A stretch of DNA of 64,000 nucleotides. Source: Heterotrichella gracilis (lineage: Eukaryota; Sar; Xanthophyceae; Tribonematales; Xanthonemataceae). Under the pieces are notes generated by a model that was not told where the DNA came from, ran no database searches, and saw only the letters and a list, made by a program, of their open reading frames with translations. The stretch spans positions 62,001 to 126,000 of the forward strand of contig JAULBX010004221.1 in the NCBI GenBank assembly GCA_032358255.1. Direction: 5' to 3'. The translations under genes and the position numbers were made by a program. Of the stretch, positions 15,001-27,000 are shown piece after piece; the first letter of the stretch is position 1; every line of letters begins with the position of its first letter.

Positions 15001-18000
15001 TTATAAACATCAACAAAATCAACACATTAAAAAAAATATATATATACAGAAATATATGAACTACGTAGCCTGTTCTTGCCAAATTAGAGGAGTCATCGGA
15101 AAGAAACGCCTTGCCGCCCAGTCCACTTATTTCCTACCTGCATCAAAGGATGCAACGTCCTGCAGGAATCCACCGCAGCGTGGTGGCAAGGTGGTTGGGT
15201 TGCCAGGCATCTCCACATCCCATCGCTGGAATGGGACAATGCCGATAGCGTCAACTTCGCTGCCTTGCGTCTGCGCCTTGATGTTGTTGTGGGCCACTGC
15301 AGCATGGTGTGTAAATACTTGAGCAAAACATCTTTCAAGCATGCAATGCAGGGTGCCACCTTCCAAAATTCAAATACGAGGGCATTGTTTGAGGAACAGA
15401 GAACAAGGCGCTGGTAATTCTTTGCTGTTTCCTAGGCAAAGGTGGCGCATCATAAACCAACAACATTAATAATCACAGACAGACAGGGCAGCAACCAGGT
15501 GGAAAATGGCGTGGGTAACGGGCGCTTATCACTGAGGCATAGCACCCTAGTGTGGCCTACCTGTAGCATGCATTTGGTACAAAACGGTGGCTCTCACGGA
15601 TCCTGTGGCTGCCAAGACCCTTGGTACTGGTGGCACAACTGCCAACAAATCCTGCAACATGGTGTCCGCCACTGGGTACAGCGTTGTGTGGATGTATCCC
15701 GCCAGCTGAGAGATTGAAGGGTAATCAAACATCATGGTGCTTGGAAGCTGCTTGCCAAGCGCTTGGCCAATGGAGGTTGCCAGATCCACCGCAGTGATGG
15801 AGTCGATGGCACTGGTGTCAAGCTGGTCGGAGACCACTGCACTGCTGCCCAGCACCGCCTCGCAGGTCGACTTGACAACGGCTGCAATGCTGGCTGTGCT
15901 CATGCTCGCTGACTGGGTCGTCACTATTGCTGTGGCTTGTGCATTGCGAAGGTGCGTGAAAGCTTCCAAAGCATTGGGGCTGCTAAGTGGCAGAGTTTGC
16001 ATAGGCACCTGGGGAGTGGAAAACGCCTTCAGCAGGGTTCAAGAGTGCAACATTTGAAATCATCCCACCCTAAAATTTGCTTAAATATAACATATAATAC
16101 CTGGTGTTGCGGGTTCAGGATTATCATAGAATGAGACTGCAAAAAGAGGTATAGGGTTTACCATGGAAAGGGACTTCAGCAAGCTCCAGGAGCTCTTGAC
16201 CGTGTTCACTGCAGTGAACTTCCGGAAATCCATCTTTGCAACTACTGAGGTTGGCAGGGACCGTACTCCAACAAAGGCATCTAGGCACGCTGTTGGGGTA
16301 AGGGGCGCCAAGCCAATGTCAAGCATAGCCTCAGTGTGGTCTGCAGCCATGCAACATATAAATTTAATAAACAAACAAATAAACAAAAAAACGTTTAAAA
16401 ATATTACAATACAAATTAATTAATAAATTAAATAATTGTTTATCTTTTGATATCCACACTGGCTTGGACAGGGAAGAGGAGGGCAGCACCCTCCTGTCCA
16501 CAATGTCCCCTACCTGCAGCCATGCCCACATCCTTAAACGGTCCAAAGTTGATTGCGGTCGTTGCCAAACCCATGCTGTGGCCAGAGAGCGCTCCCGCAT
16601 CCAGGCTTTGATTTCCAGCAGCATAGTGCGCTGCTCCGGGTTGGCTCCACACAGCAGATGTCGATGAGAACAGGTGGCATAAATATGGCTGCACGATGCC
16701 GGAATGCAAGGCTTGCACCCCTAGTGCCTTGGCCTTGACCACCTCCCAGAAAGCAGCCTTATCCATGGCTGCGATGGTATCCAAGCCGATGGCACCCGCG
16801 GCATGCGCCACATGATCCACATGGGGCAGGTTCTCGTGCAGCCACTCCTGCATTCCGTGCATCTCCTTCCTGTCGCCTGCATCCAGCTGAGTAACATGTA
16901 CACGTGTGCCGTGCTCAGCAAGTGCATCCTGCTGCTCAATGCTCAGCGTGCCAGCCCGGGAGGTAATGACCATGCAACCCTGTGTGTAGCGGGAGAGCGA
17001 CTTGGCATACTCGTACCCCAAGCCCTTGGTGCCGCCTGTTACCAGCGCGTTTCTGATACTGAAATTGGAGGTCTCAACAGGTGCTGGGCTGGGAACCAGG
17101 CGCGCGCTGTACCACCGGTTTGCCGCAAACGCCAACATCTGCTCCCCTTGCTGGATGATGGCATGCATAAGGGAGCCAAGCGCTGGTGTGCTTCCCAGCG
17201 CAATGTCCACAATTGGTCCGCATGCAGGTCGATCCTCCATCCACAGCGTCTTGTGAACCGCTACACATAAACCAGCTGTGAATGAGTGAGGTGCAAACTC
17301 CCTGCAAGTGGGTGTTTGGAGCCCCCGAGTGATTAGGGATATCTTGCTGCTGTGGTGGATCTGCCTGTGAGCCTTGTAGAACCACATCATTGACTGCGCC
17401 CACGCTGCATCGGCAGTCGAAGCATGCTGCCAATCCACGTCACTTGGCAAGTCAGCAATAACAATGCTGTGGGTGGCGTCTGAGCTGGAAAGGAGCTGTA
17501 GGAGCTCCTGGTGGGTGCTGATTACGACTGTGTTGGTTGGGAGTGAAGTGTGGTTGCCGGGTGACAGGCAGATGTTGACCATGTCTATACGACCAGCCAG
17601 GCTGTCGTCCACAAGGCAGAGGTCAGTCAGCTGCAGCGGCTCATTTGAAACCACCAACACTTGCATCCTGCACAGCATTCGTCCAGAGTTCAGATGTGAG
17701 CGGGGTGGGCCCATTATAGGATATTTTGCTGGCAAAATATCCTACACGCCTGACAACCCATCAACTATCTCCACCCTCTCCAATCAATGCGTCGTATAAT
17801 GTAAATATAATGCATTTACCTTTAAAAATTGCATTGAATGTTCTTTTATAAAAGGAATTTAAAATTTCCAATAAAACCATTTTTGACAGTGGACCCATTG
17901 AAATGCCAAAAAATGGTTCGTCAGCAAAACTTACCGTGAGAGCGAGTTGTTAGTGTGGCTCAGCAGGATTGGCTGCCAGGCAAGTTGCATCTGTGCCTTG

Positions 18001-21000
18001 CTGACAGGATGCTGGAAGCTGCCACGTATGCCCAACAACCTAGAACAAGCCTGCCCATCCATCATTGTCACATCAGCTTTGGCAATCATCTGCATCGGTG
18101 ACACTGGGTGGACGGAGACCATCACTGGCTTTGTTTCTGGGAAGCGCAGGGACACCGTTTGGGCAATTGCTTGTGGTAAGCAGGGCCAGGCTGTAGGCAG
18201 TGCGAGGGTCAACACTGATTGCTGGACAGGTGGACAGGCAAAGAAGTCTTGCTGGTTCGATGGAGCAACCACCGCGGTGTGCGTTGGTGGCACAGTAGGT
18301 ATGTGTAGTATGTGGGGTGATGCTCCAAGCACAGCAGTAGCCTGGCGGATCAGCGAGCTGTTGAGTCCGGACTTTGCTTTCTCGGCAATCTGGAACAATG
18401 GAAAGGAGGTTTGACACTTACGCAGTGAGGAAAACGTAGATAAATTGCATTGTGCAACAAAGTAATGTCTAAAAACTGTGTGACATTCGGTATGTGCATG
18501 AAACAAAAGCACGGGATGCCGCCTATTCATGACCTTGCACAATGCGCTGCCAGTTTATATTGCAAACCATTTTGACATGCGCAAATTTCCTGCCGTGGCT
18601 GCACACACCTTAGGCTCTAGCGTTTAGGGTTCTGAGAGGGTTCACACCTGTACAATGCTGCTCAATTGCACATAGCAGCTGGAGCAATCCACACCACCAT
18701 CATCAGATCCCAAGCACCTGCTGAATCCAGACACAAAATTGACAGAAAGCTGCCATCCATTCCTTGGATCACCCAGCGCTTCCGCCCCACCAAACTGCAG
18801 GTTGTTGATGGAAAGCTGAGATGCCTGGCTGTCCTCAGTCAGCTGGTGCGCAGTTGCAAGGAACAGCTCCACAAGCGTTGCAGGTGCTACAATCAGCTTG
18901 TCTTTGAATAGGAACTGTGCAGCAGCTGCCGATAAAGCGCCAATTGCCGCTGATACAGTGATTTCTTGGCTCGACTTGGTGCAGAGTTTGCTTGCAAGTG
19001 AGAAATGCTGGGGGCAGAAGTGGAAGCGCTGCAGCTCCCATGCAGGTGTTGCAGCACGAGGGATGGCGCTACCAGTCCTGGTCATGTCTTGGCCAACAAT
19101 TACATGCGAATTGGTGCCCTGTGGCCCATAAACTAAATGGTCAGCAGTGTATTGAACAAGGCAAGCATTTGTTAACGCGCATTTCATGCTGACAGATACA
19201 TATAACTGGATTAATGTGCCAAGATTTTACTTACTTTTGACCAGCATTCTATACAGCTGTTACAGTAGGTACCAATGTCTGTATGGACAACTTGATGGTG
19301 TCCCGTACCTGGAAAGCAAACGCGCTCGTCCCCACACGGGCCGCACCACCACCAACCGCTTTGGCCAATGGCTGTCTCGGCACCGCAGCGTGCACAGCAT
19401 GCACATCCAACACACTGCTGACGTGGGGGTTCTGGTGGCGCAGGTGCATGATGACGTCATTGCTGTTGTTGGTGATGGCTGCCAGTGCTGCATTCAACCC
19501 CAGCACACCCGCTCCAGCTTCAGCGTGACCAAATGCGGATTTGGCGGCGGCCAGCTGTATGGGTTGCGCCACATCCTGCATTGATTAAATGGCTTTGAGT
19601 TTGGCGTGAATAAAAACCTTGAAGATTATTTTCAATGTAAAGACTTATGTCCTCGTAGCAAAAGCCAAACTGTGTGCATTACTGAAACCAATAGGGCTCC
19701 TCGCCACCAGCCACATGTCATTCAATACCACGCTGTTAAGTCACTGACCTTGAACACAGTGAACGCTGCACCGATTTCAATTGGATCACCAAGGCTGGTT
19801 CCAGTGCCGTGCAGCTCCATGCCCGTCACATCTTTGGGCTGGAGACGGGCAGCACTGATTGCGCCCCTCAGCACCTTCTGCTGAGAGGGACCGCTGGGGG
19901 CAGTCAGGGAGCTTGACCGGCCATCCTGCATGCAAAACCTTGTAAGGCGTAGGTATGTGCATGCAAGCAATTGAGCCTGGGTACCCTGAACACAAACCCT
20001 GTGCATGAAAACAAACGGAGCAGATATTGAAGGGTGCTGTGGGTCCCTTTGCTGACTCCTGATTAACACGGGCGCGCCTGCTCAAAGACAGGCTGGACTC
20101 CATTTACGGTGGCATTTTTTCATCAAATCAGATTAACAGGGCGCACCTGGTTTACGCATGTGCCCAGAACCAGCAAATCAGGCGCTGAAGCACCTGGTAC
20201 AACAGCATCCAGCACCATCACTAGGCATGCCTCTGCGCGCACGTAGCCATTGGCTGCCTCGTCAAGCGTCTTGCACCTGCCATTTAAAGCCAACATGCCT
20301 GCAAAGGGGGTGGTAGTGACTAGCCAATGTCTAGTGCAGTAGCAGAAACTACTGCAATGTTTTGCCATGCAAATGCATGCCCTTGCAGTATAAGACATAC
20401 ACGGGTGCCCAGGGTTTAATATTTGGACTTCAGGAAGTACTCCCCACCTGTGATGGTGAAGGCAGCTGTTTTATCCGCACTGAGCGTGAGGTTGACCCCC
20501 GCCACCACCCCCCTGCTCTCATCCCGGTAGCACACCCCCAGCATGCTGTGGTGGAGCGCCACCAGGGACGACGAGCAAGCAGTATCCACGCTGGATGCCG
20601 GCCCCTCAAACCCAAACACGTAGGACACCCTCCCAGCGGCAACGCTCCCTGCCACCCCCGTTGCAGTGAAGGGGCTCAGGGGGAGCACATGAGAGGCTAA
20701 GGAATGGTAGTCGACTGTGCCAATTCCAACATGGACTGAGATAAGATGGTTGGTGGGAGGGGGGGCAGCATGCAGGGCTTCGAAGGCAGATTGCAGCAGC
20801 AAGCGCTGCTGGGGGTCCATGAAGATTACCTCGTTCCTGCAATAATGTATTTAAGCAAGATTTACTGTTAATTTTGGGCTATTGTCACATAATAGCAGTG
20901 CGGGTGTGCACACAGGTTTCATTCCCAACACAAAAGCATTAACCTGTGGACCAGTGATAATGTTGACATTAGCCTGCAGTATTTACCAGAGCAACATCAT

Positions 21001-24000
21001 AAGTAGCAAATTATCATTGCTGTACCTTGCCAAGGAAAACATGCTCGAGTCAAATAAGCAGCTACCCTTCACAAATGCACCAAAACGTGTGGGCAGGGTG
21101 ATGGCGCCCGGATGGAAGCTGTCAACATCCCAGTGGTCAATGGGGACAACTCGGGGGGCATCCACCGCAGTCCCACTGTGCTGCTTACTCCATGGCTTCA
21201 CTCCTCCCAGGCCTGAGATGCCCACTGTGTGCTGGCCACCAGACACCTGCGCCGCACAAAGCATACATTTCTCAAGTTGTTATTCCTATTTTACTTGTTA
21301 TTATTTTTCAGGATTAGGGCTTTTGAAGTGGCCACTAGACACCTGAGCCACACAACGCATACATTTCGTGACTCTTTATTTTTTGTTTTCTTCCATTATT
21401 TATATATTTCAGAGATTAGGGTTTGTAAGGTGGCCGCCAAACATCTGGACCACACACGCACAGGTTAATTGTTTTTTAAAGGAAAAAAACACCAAAGGCG
21501 AGGAATGCTGCAAAGCAACTACCATAAAGGACCCTTGGGAAGGCAATATGGGAACCCATCCTTTCTAAGGAAGTGGCGATAGCAGAGGGGGGTGTCAGCT
21601 GAGTGAAGAATGACCCAATGCAAGTGAAAGCGGCAATCCATGATAAATGTATGATCCACCGCCACACAACATCTCATTCCAATCATACCTCATACACAGG
21701 CGGGGCAACTATGGCTACAACATCCTCTGTGCTGGATCTGCACCCCACTAGCGTCACAGACCCCAAGTACTCAGCTATTGCGGAAACAGTGGGGTAGTCA
21801 AATGTCAGCGTTGCCGGGAGCTGGACATTGAATTGGCTGGAAATGCTGTTTCTAAGCTCCACAGCAGTCAGCGAGTCCAGCCCAGCCTCCATGAGAGGCT
21901 GGGAGTCTTGCACAGGCTTGCCCAGCACGTTGTGCACAATTTGCTGGAGGGTCACAAGCATGGATCCCTGAAAGAAAGCACACATTTAAAGCACTCCGAA
22001 CCAATCCTGAGCACAAATCCCCTGAAGGATTCTCAGGTTTGAATTGGAAGGCAGGTGCTACATCATAACCAATTGTAGCACAAATGCTCACCATGTTCAA
22101 GGCTGCGGCAGCCTGTGTGCCCTGCTTGTTATCAACAACCTGCTTGGGAGCTTCCAGCCTTGGTCCAAACTCCTGGAAGATAGGAGGAGCAAGACCCTGC
22201 GCAGGGAGAGTAAATACTCTCATTGTGTATGCAGTTAGGGATTGGTACATATATGTGTTTCAGTCAGTGCCAAGTTACATCACGTTGCCTCCACAGTTTA
22301 GGGTTACAAAGCATGCTTTGATTTTAGAGACCAGACATTGTTGAAGCAAGAGTAAATGGCAGGGCAAAACCTTTAACATAAGCAAAACTGAAAGTCGACG
22401 TTGAAGGAAACAAAATAAGGTGAAAGGCACAAAGGCAAAAGGTAAAGTGGAGAAGGTAAAAGTGTAGAAAGTAAAGGAAAAAGAAATGAGAAAAAAGCCT
22501 AAAAGGTAAAAGGTAAAGTAAAAGTGAGGGTTACGGTAAAAGTGTACAAAAAAAGAAGGTAAATCTGAGGTAAAGGTAAACCCAAACCATTGACCCACCT
22601 TTGACAAAAGTGTCTTCCAGTCCACCAGCATGGCTGTAACCACATGCTGCGGGTACACTTGAGTAATGAAAGCTGCCATGGACCCAATGCCTTGCTCAGG
22701 GCTCAGCAGTAGCATACCAGTCTTTGCGATTTGTGCCCTGACAACCGCATTGCTTGTCATACCTGCAACCCAAACACCAGTTCAAGGAGATATGTAAGAA
22801 TGACATTTTTTAAAACAATATTTGGATTTTAGGTGAAATTTTATGTATCAAAAGCGTGACACAAAATATGGTACAGAGCTCCAGATTACACAATCATACC
22901 CAACGCTGATGCCTGCCCGTGAATTAGCTACACCGTGGTTTTTCGTGCCAATCATCATGGGCAAATATCAGAGAATTTGGACTTCATTTCGTATCAACAT
23001 CCACGCACCTACATCCCAGCCACCCCATTGAACGGCTGTACAAGGAATGCCCCCCAGCGACGCGCCAGCAGCATGTGACTCCACCGCAGCGTTTGCTGCT
23101 GCATAGTTTGCCTGGCCAGGTGACCCAAACAGAGAGGCAACTGAGCTGAATTGTATGTTGTGCTGCAGCTGGAGGCCATGGGTTGCCTTGCGCAGGTTCT
23201 CAGCTGCTGTGGCTTTGGGTGAGAAAGCGCTGCGCACAGAGTTGGCACTTTGTTTGAGGAGGGTGGCGTCTGCCAGCACGCCCCCCAAATTAATGACCGA
23301 CAATGCGTCAGGTGTGGCACCTGTGTACACGCAAAATGAAAATAAATCCGTCATAAATGTAATACCGTTTGAGAATGATGCTCCTGCCAGCACACTCAGA
23401 TTGGACTGACAGTGCATCAGATATGATACCCGGAAAAAACAAACAGATATATAAGCAACCAACTGATTAAAATTATACAGGAATTATAACAATTATCATA
23501 AATTTAATAATAAAATCAAATATGTTAAAAAGGCTGTTAACAGGGGACATTTATTCCAGCTGAGCTTTCTCAGTTGAATGACGAGCACTCTCTCCCGTCC
23601 ACACCATCCCCTACCTGTAGGCACGCCTTGGTATTCCGTCCATGTGTCTGCTGACAGCGATGCATCATTCTTGCTGATGGTCACGCAGTTGGAAGCTGCG
23701 CACAAGGCTGATGCCACATCGCTGCTGAGCCTTGCTGTCCTGCCGGTCAGCATTACGTGCTGTGCATGCATCCCAGACAGCCACTGGCACATCAGTGCTC
23801 CCAAGCCTCCTGTGCCGCCTGCATGCCATTAATTGTTTGAATGTGATTATGATAAGGATGGTGTTATGTGATTGATGTGATCCAAGGTACATAACTGAAA
23901 AACTGTTGGACTTTACCGTGAAGCACATGCCCTACACTGTCTTGGGAGAAGCCCAAAATGGTCTGCAAAACTTGCAGTGTACTGATACTTTTGACTATAG

Positions 24001-27000
24001 AACGGTCACAAAACTGTCACAAAGCGCCCCATTACTTTAGCTGAAGTTTCACACCTGGGATGCGCCACATCCCCAGAGTCTGGTGGTGCCAATCTTGGTG
24101 ATGCATGTTCAACACTGTTTTGCCTGTGCCTTGGCCAGTAGAGAGCTTACGCATCGCAGCAACCACATCTTCCAAGCTGCAGACAGTGCTTTCAATTGGT
24201 CGAAGGCTGCCATTACCCATCATCGTTGCAAGCCGCACAAGGCTGCTGTGCAAAACCTACAGAAAATTGGAAAGTAAATCAATACTCTCAAGCTACATAC
24301 ACAATTTTGCGTACAAAAGCAACACCAGTCTGGAACACAATATAAACCGCAACACATGCTTCAGCCCTGACCCTGTACAGTATTGGGTTGGATGCTAAAT
24401 ATGCTAAACCAGTACTCTGCATACTAATGCAGACACAATTATCCAAAGATAATTCCGTCAAGTGTTGCTGCAATGCTGGAAATAGTACATGTGCATTGCA
24501 TACCTGCGTTGGATGGAAGTCAATGGCAACCAACTGGTACTCCACATCTGGCCTCAAGGCCGAGACAGCTTGCACCGACCAGATGTCCCTCTTCCCAACC
24601 TCAACAAGGCTGCTGCCAATGCCCAAAATGGACAATGTGGCAGCAAGCATCCCAGGAGATGTCAGCGAGTTCAACGCCACGTCCACAGTGCCGTGATTGG
24701 CAGCCAGCACATCAGATGCAAAGCATCGGTCGCGCGAGGAGGCGACGCACTGAATACCCATGGCATGAAGCATGCTGCGCTTTTCCACACTACCAGCCGT
24801 AGCTATCACATGGGCACCATGTGCGGCTGCTACTTGTGCAGTGGCCAGGCCTAGTCCACCCGTGGCAGCGTGTACCAGCACCTACGCCAAAGAATGACTG
24901 GTGTTTGTGCGCCGTCTGATATTTAAAATTACACGAACCAATTGAAAATGGGTGGATGCAGTAAGTCATGCCGATGCAGACTTCTCAAAGACGTCCTCAG
25001 TGACACCACACAAAGACAGCAAAATTGATAGAGTGTTATTTCATGCCTAATCTGGTAGACAAAGGATACAAACATAATCAATGCTCGTCAAAGAAGTGGA
25101 TTGATGATTTGGAGAATTGTGTGGATGTCGCACCTTGAGAGGGCCTTTGCTGCTGGGATGGTCCAAAATGCCATTAAAGACAGTGAAGGCTGTGATGAAC
25201 ACAGTGGGCAGAGTGGCTGACTCAGCAAAAGTCAGGTTTGGTGGCTGATGTGCAACCAGATCCCAGGACGTGGTTGCAATGTCTCCCAGGCATCCTGGGG
25301 CAATACCAAACACCGCATCTCCCACTGCAATTCCCGAAACACCTGCACCGAAATGCACCAAGTTCACCATTTGTCAGAGTAAGAAAGTATGTCCGAGCTG
25401 CCATATTCTGCTTTTACTTACATCTATCATAGACTACAATTGAAGTAGATGATAATCACACCGCAAGCAATTCTTCCAACCAATATTGCCATCCAAATAT
25501 GAATTGCAGCCCTGTTAAAGCCAGGTAAGCGCTGCATGTGTACTCAAGGAAATTGCCATTACCTGCTCCAGTGGCTGTGACTATTCCAGAACAGTCTGCC
25601 CCAGGCATGCCGGGCTCCCCAGGATACATACCAAGGACGTTCAAAACGTCCCTGAAGTTGAGCCCTACTGCATGGATGCTCATCTGCAGTAAACAGACAG
25701 CGATTACTGCAAATTGCAACGCAGCATCTTACACAGAGGGACAGACAGGAAGGAAGCGCTTATAGGTAGAAGTCCAAATAGAACACACTAGGTGTGTTAC
25801 AGTTGCCTAGGTAAGTCACCTAGCCAGCTGTAATACACCCGTGAGTTCCATTTGACTGCCACCTACAGGCGCTTCCTTGCTGTGCCACGTGATTCATGTT
25901 TGACATAACATCCCTGGATCACATGACACAGCAGAGATCATATATAGCCTCAGTAGCATTGTTACCAATTGGTTAAGCAACGTCGGTATAATAATACCGA
26001 TTATACCTGAATTAATAATACCTGAATTTGTTGAGGAGGGAACCAAACAAATATGGTAGAGGACATAGTGGGCAGGAGGGCATTGCCCTTCTCTCTGCTA
26101 AATCCTCTTCGTTAACCAACATGCTTGTTCAAGGACAGGCTGCGCAGCTATTTATTATTTTATTTAATTACCTGAATTTGTCCATGGACCAGTCTACTGT
26201 ATTTCATTGCAACTAGCTTCAAGCTGTGTAGTGAACCCCTTGGGCACGGTTGCAGCTGAAAGCTTTGCGGCTGTGCTTGCACTTTTCCATACAGCAGTCT
26301 TGGGAGCAGCTGTGTCTGTGCCTTGACGGCTGTCCCATATGCATCACCCCCATGAGGTACACCACAAGACGGCCATGTTGCAGTTGGGTCAACGAGGTGG
26401 ACGGAGGCAACCATTGAAGGGCTTTCCCTGCTTGCAACCTTGAGCAAGGCTGCCTGTGCGGCTGATTGGACTTCTGTACCACGATCCATGCACAGTGTAG
26501 GTACAAGGCTGTGCATGGTGACCCCGTTCACAGACAAGACCACGCTGTTTGCGCTGCTGTGAGACAAAGCATGCTGCAATGCTGCCAAAAACATGATCAC
26601 ACCCCGAGTTGCAGTGCTGCTATGGTTGCTGCAGATTGTGAGGCTATTGCCATACACAATGAGCTTTGACTTGCCGTATGGTACTGAATGAGCCGCATGA
26701 TTGATGCCAGAATTTGCAGCAATTGCGGAGGACACCTGCCACTCCTGATGATATATGAGCTTCTCTTCCACAAAAACCTGTGGCTGTTGTACTTTGGTCT
26801 CAACATGACTCTTGCCTGCTGCAGCATGCTCCCTTCCAGTCACACTCGTGGTCAACAGCTGATCCACACGATATGCAGACGCTGCATCAGATGCCGTTAG
26901 CCTCACGCTGAGCACATTGCTGGGAGAGCAAATGGCCAATGGGTGGATGGATGTGCTGTGCCTGAGGTGGCGTTGCAGGGAAAGGGCAGATGCTCCGACA

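Larger units (their letters stand above)
9240..15320 (-). other. PKS module 5: KS5-DH5-KR5-ACP8-ACP9-degenerate ACP
   Basis: KS5 starts near VPFQRWDVE (about 15.2 kb) and has [10 protein letters not shown] (about 14.61 kb), [12 protein letters not shown] (about 13.97 kb), GHAEAAAG (about 13.86 kb) and [10 protein letters not shown] (about 13.65 kb). DH5 carries [12 protein letters not shown] (about 13.42 kb) and [10 protein letters not shown] (about 12.76 kb). KR5 has ITGGFGGLG (about 11.31 kb) and FSS...NYASAN (about 10.93 kb). ACP8 (GLDSM, about 10.4 kb) and ACP9 (GLDSV, about 9.85 kb) are intact. A third carrier-like stretch lacks the serine. An alkene is the expected unit. Confidence 0.85.
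15565..21260 (-). other. PKS module 4: KS4-(DH-like)-KR4-ACP7
   Basis: KS4 lacks a canonical N-terminus and starts near [11 protein letters not shown] (about 21.14 kb). [10 protein letters not shown] (about 20.57 kb), [12 protein letters not shown] (about 19.8 kb), GHAEAGAG (about 19.52 kb) and FAFQ|GTNSH across an intron (19.31/19.12 kb) follow. The next region (19.0-17.9 kb) occupies the DH position, but its active-site segment reads [12 protein letters not shown], without the catalytic His or HxxxG, and no HPAxLD is seen, so dehydration is unlikely. KR4 has VTGGTKGLG (about 17.03 kb) and FSS...HYAAGN (about 16.62 kb). ACP7 has the variant phosphopantetheine motif [11 protein letters not shown] (about 15.8 kb). 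A beta-hydroxyl product is expected. Confidence 0.8.
25690..26150 (-). other. Intron between DH3 region and ER3 carrying two repeat elements
   Basis: About 0.45 kb separates the exon ending near 26.16 kb from the ER exon at about 25.68 kb. It holds a fold-back element (25,750-25,878) and a copy of the shared intron repeat in the opposite orientation (about 26,055-26,140). No coding signal is seen. Confidence 0.65.

Noticed and set aside
16590-16640. GHSMG motif resembling an acyltransferase nucleophile elbow
   Set aside because: It lies in the C-terminal part of KR4 directly after the YAAGN catalytic site, where KRs have a variable helix. No AT fold surrounds it.
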